The notes below the pieces were generated by a model. The model made no database searches, was not told where the DNA came from, and saw only the letters and a program-made list of their open reading frames with translations. From the NCBI GenBank assembly GCA_029879595.1, contig JAOUPZ010000077.1, positions 1 through 11,048 on the forward strand: a DNA stretch of 11,048 bases, written 5' to 3'. The DNA comes from Deltaproteobacteria bacterium. Its GTDB lineage: Bacteria > SAR324 > JACQKK01. A program made the translations under genes and the position numbers. Shown here one piece after another: positions 5,779 through 11,048 of this stretch. Within the stretch, counting starts at the first letter, position 1, and every line of letters starts with the position of its first letter.

Positions 5779-6786
5779 TTAGCCCCCCGGGCCGGTGCGG
5801 ACCCAATTGGTGCCACCGGACCCACCCGAGGACATGTTACCGTAATTCGAACGGTAATTTGAACCCCTGGATTTTCGCGATTGCTCATAGGCCCGGGCCC
5901 GGGCCAGCATGGCCATGAACTCGGCCAGATAGCGGGCCTGGTAGCGGGGCCATTCGGACTTGGGAACATCAACGCGGCTGAGCATGGCGTTGAACGCCTC
6001 CCGGTCACCCATTTTCTTGCGCGCCAGCTCCTGAATGAACTCGCCCTGGCGCCGCATGATATCGCCAAAGGCTTCTATATCTCCCTGTTCCTTCCGGTTG
6101 CGCATCTCATCGTGTTCGCGCTGACGCTGCACCATGTACTCAAACGAATTCCGGTCACCCTCACGCTCGACCCTTTCCCGGGCCTCAAGTTCCGCCTTGC
6201 GCTCCAGCATCTCATTATACCGGCGCAGGGCCTCGGCCTCCGCCGCATCCAGCCGGGCCTGGTGCTCCTCCTGCTCACGGCGCAGCCGGTTGAACACATT
6301 CAGATCATCGGCAGAATCCCCGCCGAAGCCGGCCATATAATCCTGCTGGCGCTGCTGCATCCGCTGGAAGTTCTCCAGGTCAAGCTGGCTGTCCCGTTTC
6401 CGGCTCTCGTCAAACTCCTTCTGGCGGGCCAGCATATTGTCATAGTAGGAATTGTCGCGCATGTTCTGGCGCCGCCATTGCTCGATCATGGCCCGGCGCC
6501 GCTCCTCAAAGTCGCTGAACCGCTTGTCCAGATGGTTTTTCTTGTCCAGTTTGCGGTCAGCCAGCATGGCGTTCACCCGGTGGGGATAATCCAGCACCGT
6601 GTCCAGCATATACTCATGCCGGCGCTTGAGGGCCTCATCGCTCTGATAGAGCTCCGCGCTGCCGTATTGGGGCTGCTTTCCCCCGGGGCCGGGGGTGCAG
6701 CCTCCCACAAGCAGAACCCAGCACAACACCGGCCAAAACAAAAGCCGTTGCGGGTCATACCACCGGTTGTTGAAATTCGCTATCAA
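5779..6786 (-). CDS. Predicted lipoprotein built of 25-residue coiled-coil-like repeats
   Basis: I do not recognise the family. The start is TTG at 6786, supported by AAGGA (plus 6793-6797) 6 nt upstream; the nearby ATG is out of frame. A signal peptide ends in the lipobox LVGGC with Cys30 as lipidation site, followed by a Pro/Gly-rich linker (31-40). Residues 90-315 show an exact 25-residue period: an aromatic residue stands at 90, 115, 140, 165, 190, 215, 240, 265, 290 and 315. Met, Leu or Ile is usually three residues on, and Arg is usually at +6, often in the pattern F-x-x-M-L-x-R-Q-x-E. The region is very rich in Arg, Glu, Gln and Met, with almost no Pro, so a long helix is likely. The C-terminus (about 306-335) is Gly/Ser/Asn/Tyr-rich and disordered. 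It lies 113 bp upstream of tyrA. A periplasmic envelope spacer or tether is a guess from shape alone. Confidence 0.85.
   Translation of the reverse strand: MIANFNNRWYDPQRLLFWPVLCWVLLVGGCTPGPGGKQPQYGSAELYQSDEALKRRHEYMLDTVLDYPHRVNAMLADRKLDKKNHLDKRFSDFEERRRAMIEQWRRQNMRDNSYYDNMLARQKEFDESRKRDSQLDLENFQRMQQRQQDYMAGFGGDSADDLNVFNRLRREQEEHQARLDAAEAEALRRYNEMLERKAELEARERVEREGDRNSFEYMVQRQREHDEMRNRKEQGDIEAFGDIMRRQGEFIQELARKKMGDREAFNAMLSRVDVPKSEWPRYQARYLAEFMAMLARARAYEQSRKSRGSNYRSNYGNMSSGGSGGTNWVRTGPGG
5845..6519 (-). repeat. Nine-unit 75-bp periodic coding repeat (25 aa)
   Basis: This region encodes residues 90-314 of the lipoprotein. Protein periodicity is exact at 25 residues with no insertions. The DNA units have diverged strongly, so it is an old internal duplication and not a recent tandem array. 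The central units (residues 115-290) are best conserved. The unit starting at 265 keeps its first seven positions but has a Pro- and Trp-containing second half. Confidence 0.85.
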
Positions 6787-7041
6787 ATCATATCCTTGGC
6801 ATTTTCATATCGGCCGCATCGGCCCTTGCCGCATTCCCGGGATCATTCACAAGGCGCACACCGGGGCCATAAGCAGGGCAGACCACCGGCATATATTTCC
6901 GGGACTATGTAATATCTTATCGGCCGGAAAACCTGATTCTTGAACCTGATCAATATATTTCCCGGGGCGGATTGCACCACAGGCGCAATTCATATCAGCC
7001 CGTTAAATACAGATATCTACAAAGGGGTGAGGAAATTTTTC

Positions 7042-7064
7042 GAAAATACTCGTTAAATATTTTC
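7042..7064. promoter_or_regulatory. Operator-like dyad GAAAATA-N9-TATTTTC
   Basis: The 7-bp arms are perfect (7042-7048 and 7058-7064) with a 9-nt centre, a size typical for a dimeric regulator. It ends 18 bp before the candidate -35 box of the speD promoter, a position fitting an activator. The centre overlaps CGTTAAATAT, which also occurs at 3317-3326 and in near-identical form at 7001-7010. Confidence 0.4.
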
Positions 7065-7082
7065 AGAGGTCAACAAATGATA

Positions 7083-7111
7083 TTGACAACGCTTCGGTTT
7101 TTTATTAAAAG
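7083..7111 (+). promoter_or_regulatory. Candidate speDE promoter
   Basis: A perfect -35 box TTGACA (7083-7088) is followed after 17 nt by TAAAAG (7106-7111), a 4-of-6 match to the -10 consensus. It is the best plus-strand promoter before speD. Starting near 7118 it would give a leader of about 310 nt containing all the hairpins listed for this region. Confidence 0.4.
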
Positions 7112-7126
7112 TGAAAATTCTGAAGC

Positions 7127-7147
7127 AAAAAGGGCCTTCCAAGGCCC
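7127..7147 (-). terminator. Intrinsic terminator on the minus strand inside the speD leader
   Basis: GGGCCT (7132-7137) pairs with AGGCCC (7142-7147) around a 4-nt loop. On the minus strand this stem is followed by five T's (plus A's at 7127-7131). On the plus strand no T-run follows. It would end a leftward transcript starting in the speD leader, yet no minus-strand gene is there. It may belong to an antisense or small RNA, or be a 5' hairpin of the speD mRNA. Confidence 0.5.
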
Positions 7148-7250
7148 CGGCAAAAACCAGACTGAGAAAGCCTATATGAGTACCGGCAACGGCGGTTAGC
7201 TGTGCGGGACGACAATTGAGACGCCTCCCCAGCCCCGCCGACAAGCGATG

Positions 7251-7391
7251 CTGAGACTGCGGAAAACCCTCCGCAGAGTCAGCCGGTAAAAGCTCTTGCA
7301 GCTAAAAAACAAATCGCTATTCAATCAATCGGGCTGCAAGGAAACCTTGAACAATGCCGGCCCTGATCTCCAGAATACTGGAAAATCAGGG
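7251..7391 (+). promoter_or_regulatory. Structured speD leader with three consecutive hairpins
   Basis: Hairpin 1 (7251-7282): CTGA/TCAG and CTGCGG/CCGCAG, separated by a 2x2 internal loop. Hairpin 2 (7295-7340): CTTGCAGC/GCTGCAAG, 8 bp, closing a 30-nt A-rich loop. Hairpin 3 (7361-7391): CCCTGAT/ATCAGGG plus CCAG/CTGG with an AATA loop. The last ends about 20 nt before the ribosome-binding site. No terminator T-run is present, so control at translation or RNA stability is more likely than attenuation. It does not match a riboswitch class I can recall. Confidence 0.5.
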
Positions 7392-7430
7392 AATTTCACG
7401 GCGATACAGGGGAGGTGAGAAAAAGAATAA

Positions 7431-7859
7431 TTGGAAAACCAAGCTGGAATTCATCAACAAGCCATACATCCACAAGGCAAGGAACTGAGCAAGTACAACA
7501 TCGGTTCCGCCAATGCCGCCTATACCGCGCCTTATATCGAGCACTGGGTACTCCAGCTCCACGGCGTGGATCCCGATAAACTTAACGATACCGAACGGCT
7601 GGTAAATCTGCTGAGGCAGTCGGTTGAAGACCTGGGTCTGACCCGCGTCAGCGACCACAGCCATTATTTCGGCCCGGGCGTTTCATCGGTCATCATTCTT
7701 TCCGAGTCCCATATGTCGGCCCATACCTGGCCCGAAACGGGATACATGCACCTGGACGTGGTTACCTGCGTGAAAAAGCTGACCCGCGAGAAGCTGGAAC
7801 GGGCATTCATCGAATTGTTCGGCCCCCGGCATCTGCACCTGGCGCAGTTGGAATACTGA
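7431..7859 (+). CDS. speD: S-adenosylmethionine decarboxylase proenzyme, prokaryotic class 1B
   Basis: Makes decarboxylated S-adenosylmethionine, the aminopropyl donor for SpeE. The proenzyme cleaves itself to create a pyruvoyl cofactor. The motif SESHMSAHTWPE (91-102) marks the cleavage site between Glu92 and Ser93; Ser93 becomes the pyruvoyl group. His98 and Cys113 (DVVTCVK) match the catalytic His and Cys of the Thermotoga-type enzyme. The 142 residues include about 34 extra N-terminal residues compared with short forms. The start must be TTG at 7431, because an in-frame TAA lies immediately before it and no other usual start codon comes before the conserved core. The ribosome-binding site GGAGGTGA (7411-7418) is strong but 12 nt away, a rather long spacing. 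It is followed 71 bp later by speE, forming a polyamine operon. Confidence 0.95.
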   Translation: MENQAGIHQQAIHPQGKELSKYNIGSANAAYTAPYIEHWVLQLHGVDPDKLNDTERLVNLLRQSVEDLGLTRVSDHSHYFGPGVSSVIILSESHMSAHTWPETGYMHLDVVTCVKKLTREKLERAFIELFGPRHLHLAQLEY

Positions 7860-7884
7860 GCCTGGCCAAGGGACCCGCAAGGCC

Positions 7885-7910
7885 TCCGGCCGCGCCATAA
7901 TGCGGCCGGA
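7885..7910 (+). repeat. Strong hairpin in the speD-speE gap
   Basis: TCCGGCCGC (7885-7893) pairs perfectly with GCGGCCGGA (7902-7910), 9 bp with an 8-nt loop. Five A's follow, not T's, so it is not a terminator on the plus strand. In the mRNA it could stabilise the upstream speD part or partly insulate speE expression. Confidence 0.7.
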
Positions 7911-7930
7911 AAAAGCCACGGACTGATTTC

Positions 7931-8770
7931 ATGACGGATAACTGGTTCATAGAAAAATACACGCCTTATTCAGGGCTCGGCTTTTCTGTCCGGGAGCGGC
8001 TGCACGACCAGCAAAGCCCCTTCCAGCGGATAGAAGTGTTTGAAAACGCCGATTATGGGCGGGTGCTGACCCTGGACGGATGCGTGATGCTTACCGACCG
8101 GGACGAGTTCGTCTACCACGAGATGATCACCCATCCGGCCATTTTGACCCATCCGGCCCCGGAAAACGTGCTGATCGTCGGCGGGGGCGATGGCGGTACC
8201 GTGCGGGAGGTCTGCCGGCACCCGGAGGTGAAGCGGGTGGACCTGGTGGAAATAGACGAGGCGGTGATAGAAGTCTCGCGCCGGTTCTTTCCCGGCCTCA
8301 CCACCCGGCTGGAGGATCCCCGGGTAACCATCCGCTGCATGGACGGCTTTGAATACATGGACGCCCATCAGGGCGCCTACGATGTGATAATAGTGGATTC
8401 CATCGACCCGGTGGGAGAGGCGGCCAAGCTTTTCACCTCCTCGTTTTACTCCAAGGTCCATGCCGGGCTCCGGGAGAACGGCACGGCGGTGTTCCAGACC
8501 GAGTCCCCGTTCTTCAGCAGTGATGTCCTGGCCCGCGTATTGCGGCTGCTGCGGCCCCATTTCAGTTTTGTCCAGCCCTACCTGGCCTTCATCCCCACAT
8601 ACCCCTCGGGAATGTGGAGCTTCACCATAGCCTCGCTGCGCGGGAATATCATGGAGCAGGGGCTGTTGCGTCAGCCTGGTTTTCAGGGGGAGATGAAGTA
8701 TTTCACTCCGGAGATGTTCAACTCGGCCTTCAGCCTGCCCAACTTCATCAAAACTGCTTTGGCAGACTGA
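7931..8770 (+). CDS. speE: Polyamine aminopropyltransferase (spermidine synthase)
   Basis: Transfers the aminopropyl group from decarboxylated S-adenosylmethionine to putrescine or a related amine, giving spermidine and methylthioadenosine; cytoplasmic. The 279 residues are near the usual length. N-terminal strands contain FQRIEVFEN, GRVLTLDG and LTDRDEFVYHEMITHPA. The nucleotide-binding motif GGGDGGTVREV is at 84-94, VEID at 106-109 and MDGFEY at 137-142. Asp156 in VDSIDP is the expected catalytic Asp. Two small deviations from the common D-S-T/S-D-P-x-G-P pattern are Ile158 and Glu163. Whether putrescine, agmatine or cadaverine is used cannot be told. The ribosome-binding site before the ATG is weak. 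It is downstream of speD, its biochemical partner. Confidence 0.95.
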   Translation: MTDNWFIEKYTPYSGLGFSVRERLHDQQSPFQRIEVFENADYGRVLTLDGCVMLTDRDEFVYHEMITHPAILTHPAPENVLIVGGGDGGTVREVCRHPEVKRVDLVEIDEAVIEVSRRFFPGLTTRLEDPRVTIRCMDGFEYMDAHQGAYDVIIVDSIDPVGEAAKLFTSSFYSKVHAGLRENGTAVFQTESPFFSSDVLARVLRLLRPHFSFVQPYLAFIPTYPSGMWSFTIASLRGNIMEQGLLRQPGFQGEMKYFTPEMFNSAFSLPNFIKTALAD

Positions 8771-8838
8771 GCCGTCCGGCCCGGACAGCAACCGCTACAC
8801 ACGATACACCCACCACACATAATACAACTCTCCGGAAG

Positions 8839-9708
8839 CTAGCCCTGCGGGTCCTCCAGCACCTCGTTCATTGAGCCGGAGCGAAAGCCCTCCAGGTCCA
8901 GGGTGATATAGGCATATCCCAGTTCCTTCAGACCGGACACGATCCTTTCCCGCTGGGCCAGCAGCCTGGGGAAATCCTCCGGGGAAACCTCGATCCTGGC
9001 CACCGTGCCGTGGTGGCGGAGCCTGGACTGGCCGATACCCGCGGACTGCAAAAGACCTTCCGCCGCTTCTACCATCCCCAGTGCTCCGACGGTTATGGGC
9101 TGGCCATAGGGGACCCTGCTGGCCAGACAAGCCGACTGGGGCTTATCGTGATTGGGAAGTCCCAGCAGGGCCGCCAGGGCGCGCACATCATCCTTGCCCA
9201 GGGCAAACAGCGCCAGGGGGGCCTGGACTCCATGCTCGCGGGCCGCCCGCAGCCCCGGACGGAAGTCCTCCGCGTCATCGGAGTTGGTTCCGCTGAGCAC
9301 GATCTTATAGCCTTCCTGCTCGGCAATACGTTCAAGATCCGCATACAGGGTGTTCTTGCAGTGATAGCACCGGTCCTGGGGATTGCTGCTGTAGCCGGGG
9401 TTTTCCATTTCGGCCGTGTGGATCACGCGGTGGGCCATTCCCCAGCCCGAGGTAAGACGGGTCGTCAGGGCCAGATCGCTTCGTTTAAGTGCGGGAGAGC
9501 CGGAGGTTACGGCCAAGGACCGCCGCCCCAGGGACCGATGGGCCAGATAGGCCACCAGGGTGCTGTCCACACCGCCGGAAAGCGCCACGATGACGCTTTC
9601 CTGACTGGTAATCCAGCCGGAGAGCAGCCCCAGCTTCCGCTTCAGGTCTTCCTCCCGGCGGGTCCGGGCGGCCTCAGCCTCCGCCGGAATATCCTGTGGT
9701 AGAGTCAT
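8839..9708 (-). CDS. larE: ATP-dependent sacrificial sulfur transferase LarE
   Basis: LarE adds sulfur to the pyridinium precursor of the nickel-pincer cofactor of lactate racemase and related enzymes. The 289 residues show the PP-loop ATP motif SGGVDST (44-50), CYHCK (114-118), SGTNSDD (139-145), RPGLRAAREHGVQAPL (150-165) and ACLASRVPYG (193-202). Cys194 aligns with the sacrificial cysteine. The residue two before it is Ser, and no extra Cys is near, so the cysteine-sacrificing type fits better than the iron-sulfur type. DLEGFRSGSMNE at 271-282 is the usual C-terminal signature. The ATG at 9708 has only a modest GGGTGA site. No larA, larB or larC lies in the window. It converges with speE and follows the acidic-tail gene by 62 bp, possibly as one transcript. 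Confidence 0.93.
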   Translation of the reverse strand: MTLPQDIPAEAEAARTRREEDLKRKLGLLSGWITSQESVIVALSGGVDSTLVAYLAHRSLGRRSLAVTSGSPALKRSDLALTTRLTSGWGMAHRVIHTAEMENPGYSSNPQDRCYHCKNTLYADLERIAEQEGYKIVLSGTNSDDAEDFRPGLRAAREHGVQAPLALFALGKDDVRALAALLGLPNHDKPQSACLASRVPYGQPITVGALGMVEAAEGLLQSAGIGQSRLRHHGTVARIEVSPEDFPRLLAQRERIVSGLKELGYAYITLDLEGFRSGSMNEVLEDPQG

Positions 9709-9770
9709 TCTGATAATTCACCCGGAGATGATTTGCGCCGCAGCCGGTGCGACAGGTGCCGCCGGAGTAC

Positions 9771-10751
9771 CTAGCTCCCGTCCTTGCCTGGATCCGTCAG
9801 GACGCTGTCCAGACTGTCCCCCAGATCGGACATGTCTTCCTCGTCGGTGGCCGCCGAGGCGGAATGCGCCGAATCGCTCAAAAGTGAATCGTCCAGCTGG
9901 GCGAGCATATCCTCCTCCTCGCTGGAACTGGCGGCCCCCTGGGAGACGTCGAAGGATGAGTCCAGATCCAGCCCGGGCACCAGCCCGACATCACCATCAT
10001 CACCCAATCCCAGTGAGGACTCCAGGCTGCCGTCAAGATCCATGGCGGAAACCGCCTCCCCCTGGCCCTGCTTTGGTTCAAGCTCATTATCCAGGCTCAG
10101 GGCATCCAGCTGCGACTGGGCATCATCCAGGTTGAAGTCGGGGCTGTCCAGTTGTTCGGACAGGGCGGCAAGCGAGGAATCACGCTCGCGTAACATCTCC
10201 TCGCCGTTTTCCACCGATTCCCGGGCGGCCACGAATTCCGCGTCCGCACGAAGCCCCGCATCCTTTGCCAGGAACTGTTTCTTGGCCTCCGTGTAGCCGG
10301 AAAAACGGGGGGACGCCCGCAACTCCTCCACCTGCTCCCGGAAAATTTTCACGGCATTATAATCATGCTCGTTTACCACGGCAAAGATCAGGGCCTCCAT
10401 ATCCTCGCGCAGTTCTTCCCCCTCAGGCAGCAGGCCCTTGCTTTGAAAGGCCTGAATCAGGGTGACCGTGTTCTTCAGCCTTCTGCGGGTCCTGCTGAAG
10501 AATATGGGGGGAGAAAGCGGGCCCTGCGGAGTCTTGACGAAATGGCGGATATCAACTCCCTGGAAATTCAAATCCCCGGATTTTTTCATTTCCTGGAACT
10601 GTTCCCGCCGCTGGTCATCCCCCAGGTTTTCCATTTCGGAAAACTTATCAAGCAAATCTTTGAAATGATTGTGTATTTCCTCATTTTCCGCGACCATCAT
10701 TTCCAGGGAAGCCTTGATCGCGGAAAGTTTGTCAATATCTTGCTTGCTCAT
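9771..10751 (-). CDS. Hypothetical protein with helical N-terminus and repetitive acidic tail
   Basis: No family recognised. Counting from the ATG at 10751 it has 326 residues; an upstream in-frame ATG at 10781 would give 336. Neither has a ribosome-binding site, so the start is uncertain. Residues 1-60 are predicted helical and charged (IDKLSAIKASLEMMVAENEE, HFKDLLDKFSEMENL). A basic patch follows (FFSRTRRRLKNTV). Helical segments continue to about residue 200. The last about 130 residues are Asp/Glu/Ser-rich, Cys-free and probably disordered. They repeat the pattern DLDxSL/F: in 336-residue numbering the Ser residues stand at 252, 276, 299 and 323. There is no signal peptide or membrane segment, so a cytoplasmic place is likely. 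It lies upstream of larE on the same strand. An acidic binding tail for partner proteins or basic surfaces is a guess. Confidence 0.8.
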   Translation of the reverse strand: MSKQDIDKLSAIKASLEMMVAENEEIHNHFKDLLDKFSEMENLGDDQRREQFQEMKKSGDLNFQGVDIRHFVKTPQGPLSPPIFFSRTRRRLKNTVTLIQAFQSKGLLPEGEELREDMEALIFAVVNEHDYNAVKIFREQVEELRASPRFSGYTEAKKQFLAKDAGLRADAEFVAARESVENGEEMLRERDSSLAALSEQLDSPDFNLDDAQSQLDALSLDNELEPKQGQGEAVSAMDLDGSLESSLGLGDDGDVGLVPGLDLDSSFDVSQGAASSSEEEDMLAQLDDSLLSDSAHSASAATDEEDMSDLGDSLDSVLTDPGKDGS

Positions 10752-10816
10752 AAGAAGAATATGGGCCGTCGGGTTGTGCATCCAAAAAGGACTGCGAAAC
10801 TGAATGTATCTGGCTC

Positions 10817-10846
10817 AATATAGATATTTTTTTATATAACGGGCAA
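10817..10846 (-). promoter_or_regulatory. Candidate promoter of the acidic-tail gene
   Basis: On the minus strand the -35 box TTGCCC (plus 10841-10846) and the -10 box TATATT (plus 10817-10822) are 18 nt apart, within a very AT-rich stretch. Transcription would start near 10810, about 30 nt before the ATG at 10781 or 60 nt before the ATG at 10751. Confidence 0.45.
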
Positions 10847-10909
10847 ATTGCGAATTTTGGCCCAGCCCCGGGCAAAATAATCTACAAGCCATCTCGAAAT
10901 AAACAATTT

Positions 10910-10987
10910 GGGGCTTTGCCCCCCGTTTTTGCCCATGGGCAACTTCAGCCCCAGCAGGGGCCGGCACTCTAGACCGCTGCCCCCTGC
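10910..10987 (+). promoter_or_regulatory. Competing hairpins in the leader of the right-edge gene
   Basis: GGGGC (10910-10914) pairs with GCCCC (10918-10922), followed after CCG by five T's (10926-10930), which resembles a short intrinsic terminator. Downstream come the palindrome GCCCATGGGC (10931-10940), GCCCC/GGGGC (10948-10952/10957-10961) and GCAGGGG/CCCCTGC (10954-10960/10981-10987). Several of these arms can pair with each other in place of their neighbours, as in attenuators. No plus-strand gene lies upstream that would need a terminator. A decayed intergenic repeat is the alternative. Confidence 0.4.
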
Positions 10988-11010
10988 ACCTGCTTTAACG
11001 GAGTGTAAAT

Positions 11011-11048
11011 ATGTATCCCATTGTATTAATGGCTGTTACAGGGGTGAG
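11011..11048 (+). CDS. Start of a gene cut by the window end (12 codons visible)
   Basis: An ATG at 11011 is preceded by GGAG (11000-11003) at a 7-nt spacing, an excellent ribosome-binding site. The frame stays open to the window end. The twelve visible codons give the hydrophobic start MYPIVLMAVTGV, which could be a membrane segment or signal anchor. Too little is visible to name the product. It is divergent from the acidic-tail gene. Confidence 0.5.
   Translation, partial: MYPIVLMAVTGV

Larger units (their letters stand above)
6787..7430. other. Long divergent intergenic region and speD leader
   Basis: These 644 bp separate the repeat lipoprotein (minus) from speD (plus) and hold no convincing gene. 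From left to right I see CGTTAAATAC (7001-7010), an operator-like dyad (7042-7064), a candidate promoter (7083-7111), a GC-rich hairpin that reads as a terminator on the minus strand (7127-7147), a seven-codon mini-frame (7176-7199), and three consecutive hairpins (7251-7282, 7295-7340, 7361-7391). The speD ribosome-binding site follows. A 75-codon plus frame (6972-7199) and a 63-codon minus frame (7053-7244) have no protein-like features. Confidence 0.6.

Noticed and set aside
5003..5782. 259-codon plus-strand frame opposite tyrA
   Set aside because: It is an antisense shadow; TyrA motifs on the minus strand are unambiguous.
5881..6912. 343-codon plus-strand frame opposite the repeat lipoprotein
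   Set aside because: It is hydrophobic only because it is the complement of Gln/Glu/Arg-rich codons. The minus frame has a ribosome-binding site, signal peptide, lipobox and periodic protein sequence.
10940..10990. Possible tRNA or selenocysteine-insertion element
   Set aside because: No cloverleaf, no T-loop motif and no acceptor stem could be built from these stems.

Overview
The window reads as a stretch of chromosome from a Gram-negative bacterium of moderately high GC. A Desulfovibrio-like member of the Desulfobacterota/Deltaproteobacteria is the best guess. This rests on the mix of genes (iron superoxide dismutase, single-domain TyrA, SpeD/SpeE, orphan LarE, lipoproteins), a CIRCE-controlled Hsp20, and GC-rich palindromes between genes. 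There is no rRNA, so the taxon is an inference and could be wrong. I saw no insertion sequence, CRISPR array, tRNA, rRNA or phage gene.

Layout. Bases 1-3018 hold three minus-strand genes of unknown function: a small 80-residue protein, a two-helix membrane protein with an Ala/Pro/Lys/Glu-rich spacer and a C-terminal TPR-like region, and a small lipoprotein. Bases 252-751 are gene-free and full of inverted repeats. A heat-shock unit follows: a CIRCE-overlapped promoter, a leader with two hairpins, and hsp20 on the plus strand. It ends in a terminator shared with the minus-strand genes sodB and tyrA. Upstream of these on the minus strand (5779-6786) is a lipoprotein whose mature part is built on an exact 25-residue period. 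A 644-bp intergenic region then leads into the polyamine pair speD-speE on the plus strand. This region holds an operator-like dyad, a candidate promoter and a run of hairpins. Converging on speE is larE, preceded on the minus strand by an unknown protein with a repetitive acidic tail. At the right edge a new plus-strand gene starts behind a leader of competing GC-rich hairpins and is cut by the window end.

How the genes work together. SpeD makes decarboxylated S-adenosylmethionine and SpeE uses it to transfer aminopropyl groups, so 7431-8770 is a complete two-enzyme aminopropylation module. Hsp20 and SodB are stress functions but are transcribed towards each other. TyrA (tyrosine synthesis) and LarE (nickel-pincer cofactor synthesis) sit apart from their usual pathway partners. 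The lipoprotein and membrane genes point to envelope roles that cannot be specified.

The known genes are ordinary housekeeping genes. The parts most likely to be undescribed are the 25-residue periodic lipoprotein, the acidic repeat-tail protein, and the structured non-coding leaders before speD, hsp20 and the right-edge gene. I did not find a convincing new multi-gene system.
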